NCBI RefSeq assembly: GCF_001422815.1
Contig: NZ_LMMP01000009.1
Span: forward strand, 99,975 to 138,707
Length of the DNA stretch: 38,733 nucleotides
DNA from: Methylobacterium sp. Leaf91
GTDB taxonomy: Bacteria > Pseudomonadota > Alphaproteobacteria > Rhizobiales > Beijerinckiaceae
Reading direction: 5' to 3'
Shown: positions 35,739-38,733 of the stretch, piece by piece
Layout of the letters: every line of letters begins with the position of its first letter
Numbering within the stretch: the stretch's first letter is position 1
Program-made: the position numbers and the translations under genes
The notes under the pieces: generated by a model
Databases searched by the model: none
Seen by the model: only the letters and a program-made list of their open reading frames with translations
What the model was told of the DNA's origin: nothing

Positions 35739-36818
35739 TCAGGAGATGCCGAGGGCCCTGATGAGAATGAGGCTGATGGCGAGGAGGACGGCGAGCGAGC
35801 CGGTGACGGCCAGGGTGACCCGGCCGCCCATGCGCGCCAGGACCCGGACATCGACTCCGAGCCCAAGGGCAGCCATCGACATGATCGTGAGAAAACCGGC
35901 CACTTGCCGCACCGGGCCGGAGGCAGCGTCAGGGATCAGCCCGAGGGAGCGCAGGGTGGCGAGCCCAAGGAATCCGAGGATGAACCAGGGCACGAGCTTA
36001 GTGAATCCCAGTCTCCGGGGCGACGCGCTTTGCACGCCTGCCTCCCGGGGCAACCGGTGGGCGAGAAGCGAGAACGCCACCACGACGGGTCCGAGCATCA
36101 GGACGCGAACCAGCTTGACCAGCGTGCCGACCTGGGTGCTCAGGAGCCCGACCGGCACCGTAGCGGCCAGGACTTGGGGCACGGCATAAACCGTCAGGCC
36201 GGCGAGCACACCGTATTGGTGGTCTGACAGACCGGCAAGGGGAATGAACAAAGGCAGCCCGAGTACCATCAGCACGCCGAGCACGGCGGTGAATGCAATG
36301 GAGCCAGCGACGTCCTTGCTGTCGGCCCCAATCACCGGCGCCACGGCAGAGATAGCCGAGTTCCCGCAGATAGCGTTGCCGCAGGCGACAAGGATCGCCA
36401 TGCGGGCCGGCAGACCGAGCCCCCGGCAGATCGCGTAACTCGCCAGAATCGCGAGAAACACCGTTCCGACGATGCCGGTGAGCAGAGCCGGGCCAGAGGC
36501 AACGATGGCACCGAGGCTGATGGAAGCACCCAGCAACATCACGGCAATTTCGAGCAGTTGCTTCGCACTGAAGGCGATCCCGGCTCGGAAGCGTTCACCC
36601 GGCACCCATGCGGTGCGGATGGCGATACCCAACAGGATCGCGATGACTAATGCCTCTATATAGGGGTGACCGGTGGCCCGCTCTTCCCAAGCCTGGATCG
36701 CCATGGCGGAAGCGGTCACGGTGAGGCAGAGCATCAGGCCGGCCAGCAGCGCCGGCCGCATGCGCGTGGTGGTCTCACCCGCGGGAAGACCCGTATTCGA
36801 TGATGTTTTCACGCCCAT
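35739..36818 (-). CDS. YeiH-family (UPF0324) putative sulfate exporter
   Basis: The 359-residue protein has about ten membrane spans. Family signatures are YIEALVIAILLGIAIRTAWV, GIAFSAKQLLEIAVMLLGAS, VACGNAICGNSAISAVAPVI and FLTIMSMAALGLGVDVRVL. Members are annotated as putative sulfate exporters because some are induced with sulfonate-degradation genes. The nearby sulfite-oxidising sorA-sorB genes agree with that: sulfite would be oxidised to sulfate in the periplasm, and the transporter would remove internal sulfate. The ATG at 36818 has AGGTGGA directly upstream. The frame is open further but out of family. Confidence 0.87.
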   Translation of the reverse strand: MGVKTSSNTGLPAGETTTRMRPALLAGLMLCLTVTASAMAIQAWEERATGHPYIEALVIAILLGIAIRTAWVPGERFRAGIAFSAKQLLEIAVMLLGASISLGAIVASGPALLTGIVGTVFLAILASYAICRGLGLPARMAILVACGNAICGNSAISAVAPVIGADSKDVAGSIAFTAVLGVLMVLGLPLFIPLAGLSDHQYGVLAGLTVYAVPQVLAATVPVGLLSTQVGTLVKLVRVLMLGPVVVAFSLLAHRLPREAGVQSASPRRLGFTKLVPWFILGFLGLATLRSLGLIPDAASGPVRQVAGFLTIMSMAALGLGVDVRVLARMGGRVTLAVTGSLAVLLAISLILIRALGIS

Positions 36819-36964
36819 TCCACCTGCCGGGATCTGCCAGCAGGCCGTTCCAAAAACAAACTTCTGCCTTGGGCGTAGAAAGGAGAAAACCCCTCTCCAT
36901 ATGGCTCTAACTTCAAAAGACCCATCCATTGATCGATGGCAACCAAACCTCGATCTTAACACGT

Positions 36965-37207
36965 ATGAGTGCTCGTTCGAATTTCGGCTCCACCAGTTTC
37001 GATCCGTATGGCGAACCGGTCAGCGACGACCGCAACGCTTCCACGATGCAGGGTGATCGGCGCGCACGCAATGCTGCTATTGCAGTGTTCTGGACTCTGG
37101 CACTTACGCTCACCGCGGGCCGGATCTATTTTAGCGAGCAGACCTTCGATCAGACGATGACGCTTGCCCAGGCGCAGATCGCGGCTTTCGTCACGGCGAT
37201 CCGCTAG
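36965..37207 (+). CDS. Hypothetical small membrane protein, 80 aa
   Basis: An 80-residue frame with a polar N-terminus, basic GDRRARNAA, one hydrophobic span (AIAVFWTLALTLTAGRIYF) and a C-terminal amphipathic segment (TMTLAQAQIAAFVTAIR). Third-position GC is moderately high in the second half. No clear Shine-Dalgarno is visible, and an in-frame ATG at 36929 is also possible. It lies divergent to the YeiH-like gene and ends 21 bp from the cytochrome c gene. The function is unknown, and the gene could be spurious. Confidence 0.45.
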   Translation: MSARSNFGSTSFDPYGEPVSDDRNASTMQGDRRARNAAIAVFWTLALTLTAGRIYFSEQTFDQTMTLAQAQIAAFVTAIR

Positions 37208-37228
37208 ACTGAGATCGATGGCCGCCAG

Positions 37229-37549
37229 TTAGTAGGCGGCTGCAAGATAGGCGGCGATCGCTTTGGCTTCGGCTTCCTCGATCGGTGCGCGAAAGACCTT
37301 CACCATCTTTGTGACCTCGGCATTCCAAAACGCGGCGCCTTTTCCGGGCGGCTGCGTGAGGATGTAATCCACCGAGTGACACATGGTGCAATAGGTTTGC
37401 GCCGCCTCGAAACCGGCTTCGTGACCCTGAACGGGCAGCAACTCCGCTGTTGGCTCCGGGACGTCATAACTGCGCGGTGCGGCCCAGGCCGTTCCACCGA
37501 TGAGAAGGGCAAGCGATCCAAAGGCGGCCGCGAAACGATGGTGTCTCAT
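37229..37549 (-). CDS. sorB: Periplasmic monoheme cytochrome c (SorB-like)
   Basis: The 106-residue protein has a signal peptide (FAAAFGSLALLIGGTAWA) and one heme site CTMCH near residues 54-58, followed by YILTQPPGKGAAFW. A likely axial Met lies in EVTKMVKVF. Its size and place directly after sorA match SorB, the cytochrome subunit of the SorAB sulfite dehydrogenase. The ATG at 37549 has AGGAGA six bases upstream. A GTG at 37564 overlapping the sorA stop is possible but less likely. If sorA is inactive, this protein may have lost its partner. Confidence 0.85.
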   Translation of the reverse strand: MRHHRFAAAFGSLALLIGGTAWAAPRSYDVPEPTAELLPVQGHEAGFEAAQTYCTMCHSVDYILTQPPGKGAAFWNAEVTKMVKVFRAPIEEAEAKAIAAYLAAAY

Positions 37550-37560
37550 CTCGCTTCTCC

Positions 37561-38630
37561 TCACAGCGCCTCAAGTCGGGTGGTCTCGATGACGTTCCGC
37601 ATATATCCCGCCGGATTCCAACGCGGCTCCATCGGCTGCGTCGTCCCGTCTCCGGCTTTGGCGCGGACACGAACCACGTGCGAGCCCGACTTGAGATCGG
37701 CCTCATAACTCCTGGACCGAAACGAGTACTGGCCAATATTTTGGCCGAGCCGTGCTGCCGACCATGTCGTCCCGTCATCCAACGAGATGTCGACGGCCGT
37801 AATGCCGGAACCTCCATCGAAGGCGATACCGCGCAGAGCTACCGTTCCGGCGCGAACTGTCGCACCATCCGTCAGGTTGGTGATAAATGAGCGAACGGGC
37901 AGCCGATGGATCGGTACCGTCTTCCCCAAGGCGGCTCCCGGCTCGACACAGGCACACTCGTTGTCGGGGATGCGATAGGCCTTCTGCATCCAGAACCCAT
38001 CGAAGGGGGTGTCCAGCACCGTGATCGAGCTCAGGTGCTTGATCCAGTAGGTGCCGTAGAAACCCGGTACCACGAGCCTCAACGGGTAGCCGTTAAGCCA
38101 GGGAAGCTCCTCTCCGTTCATTGCCCAGGCCAGCATCACCTCGCCCTCCTCGGCATGATCGATAGCGAGAGCCTTGGCGTAACGCGGCGTCTCGGGCAGA
38201 ACCGGCCCGTCGAGACCGGTGAACGCCACCTGCACGGCGCCCTGCTTCACCCCGGCTTTGTCGAGCACGGATTTGAGCGAGACGCCGGTCCAGCGGGCAT
38301 TCCCCATGGCGCCATTGCCGAGTTGCCCCCCGGCGACACGGGGCAAGATGAAGCCCCGAGAGTTCCCCGAGCACTGGTTCACGGCCACGAGGTCGATGAC
38401 GGGAAGGCTCTTCAGTTCCTTCAAGGAGAGGAAGATCGGCCTGTCGACATGGCCGCTTATCTCCAGCCGGAACAGGTCTGGATCGATGGAGGTCGGGATA
38501 TCGGCGAGGTGATAACGCACGAAGAACGCATCGTTCGGCGTGATCACCCCCTCGTCGAAAACCTGGAACGGAGTTTCAAGCTGAGGCGGACGTGCCGTCG
38601 TCTGCAGCAATGGCCGCTTTCCAGGATAAG
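37561..38630 (-). pseudogene. sorA: Sulfite dehydrogenase catalytic subunit, 5' end lost
   Basis: The frame encodes the Mo-cofactor domain and dimerisation domain of SorA: RPPQLETPFQVFDEGVITPN, the Mo-binding Cys in AVNQCSGNSRGF, GARWTGVSLKSVL-type sequence, WLNGYPLRLVVPGFYGTYW, and the C-terminal EPRWNPAGYMRNVIETTR. Family-like sequence continues upstream of the TTG at 38610 (YPGKRPLLQTT) to about 38630. It then changes abruptly to non-family sequence that matches an IS21-type end. No ATG or GTG is available near the N-terminus, and the expected Tat signal peptide is missing. A product begun at the TTG would stay in the cytosol. It overlaps the possible sorB GTG by 4 bp. Confidence 0.75.
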
Positions 38631-38733
38631 TGTCAAACAGCGTTGAACATTGACCCTGGATCGGCGTCGAACTTTGACCCCCTGGATGGGTATGGCGGGA
38701 CGCCCCTGATCAGCCCGGCGAAGCGGGTCGGGG
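38631..38733 (-). mobile_element. End of an IS21-family-like insertion sequence
   Basis: From 38631 the sequence changes to TGTCAAACAGCG and then carries two similar repeats, GTTGAACATTGACCC and GTCGAACTTTGACCC. Repeated GGGTCAA...TTC-ACG units of this type are characteristic of the ends of IS21-family elements. A minus-strand frame ending RPASPG with TGA at 38710-38712 could be the end of the IS's istB-like gene, making this the right end. The rest lies outside the window. Confidence 0.6.
38642..38680. repeat. Two direct repeats at the IS end
   Basis: GTTGAACATTGACCC (38642-38656) and GTCGAACTTTGACCC (38666-38680) agree at 13 of 15 bases with starts 24 bp apart. Such units bind the transposase in IS21-like elements. 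Confidence 0.65.

Overview
The window is GC-rich and gene-dense and looks like chromosomal DNA of a Methylobacterium/Methylorubrum-type alphaproteobacterium (Hyphomicrobiales). The evidence is gene content and order: oxalate transporter with formyl-CoA transferase, ppiD-trpE ... trpG-trpD-trpC-moaC-moeA, tpiA-secG-pyrG, HWE-type histidine kinases, an MHYT sensor kinase and a SorAB-type sulfite dehydrogenase. The genus is inferred from these patterns, not from any search.

Layout. (1) 1-2877, oxalate island: the 3' end of an OxlT-type antiporter, a hypothetical gene, a DUF2867 gene, and frc on the opposite strand. (2) 3003-6175, small stress-type genes: a lone PAS protein, an OsmC-family protein, an NTF2-like protein, an alpha/beta hydrolase, and a FUSC-family membrane gene interrupted by a one-base frameshift in a run of six C. 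(3) 6191-14956 (minus strand), one long collinear group: ppiD, trpE, an HSL-type esterase, trpG, trpD, trpC, moaC, moeA. The last four overlap by 4 bp each. The esterase and a strong hairpin separate trpE from trpG. (4) 15150-18234 (plus), core genes tpiA, secG, pyrG. (5) 18251-20583, a DUF350 / DUF1190 / glutathionylspermidine-synthase-like trio resembling E. coli yjfL-yjfM-yjfC. (6) 20636-23147, holC, a secreted S10 peptidase and a small lipoprotein. (7) 23157-25734 (minus), a KaiC-like double ATPase overlapping an HWE histidine kinase with a pseudoreceiver. (8) 25958-30746 (plus), an envelope-glycan locus: OpgC-type acyltransferase, an overlapping SGNH protein whose catalytic blocks look degraded, a flippase, and a BioF2/CelD-type acetyltransferase. 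(9) 30805-32125, an exported FKBP and a convergent BKACE (DUF849) gene. (10) 32221-35613 (minus), a signalling operon: MHYT-PAS histidine kinase, Rcp1-type response regulator, receiver-HisKA_2 kinase. (11) 35739-38733, a sulfite module: YeiH-family putative sulfate exporter, a small membrane protein, a SorB-like cytochrome c, and sorA. sorA has lost its start and export signal at a junction with what looks like the end of an IS21-family insertion sequence, which runs off the window.

Most of the window is ordinary core metabolism. The parts most worth a second look are the acyltransferase/degenerate-SGNH/flippase/GNAT cluster, the KaiC-HWE kinase pair, and the two apparently recent gene breakages (FUSC frameshift, sorA-IS junction). 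No tRNA, rRNA, CRISPR array or prophage was seen.
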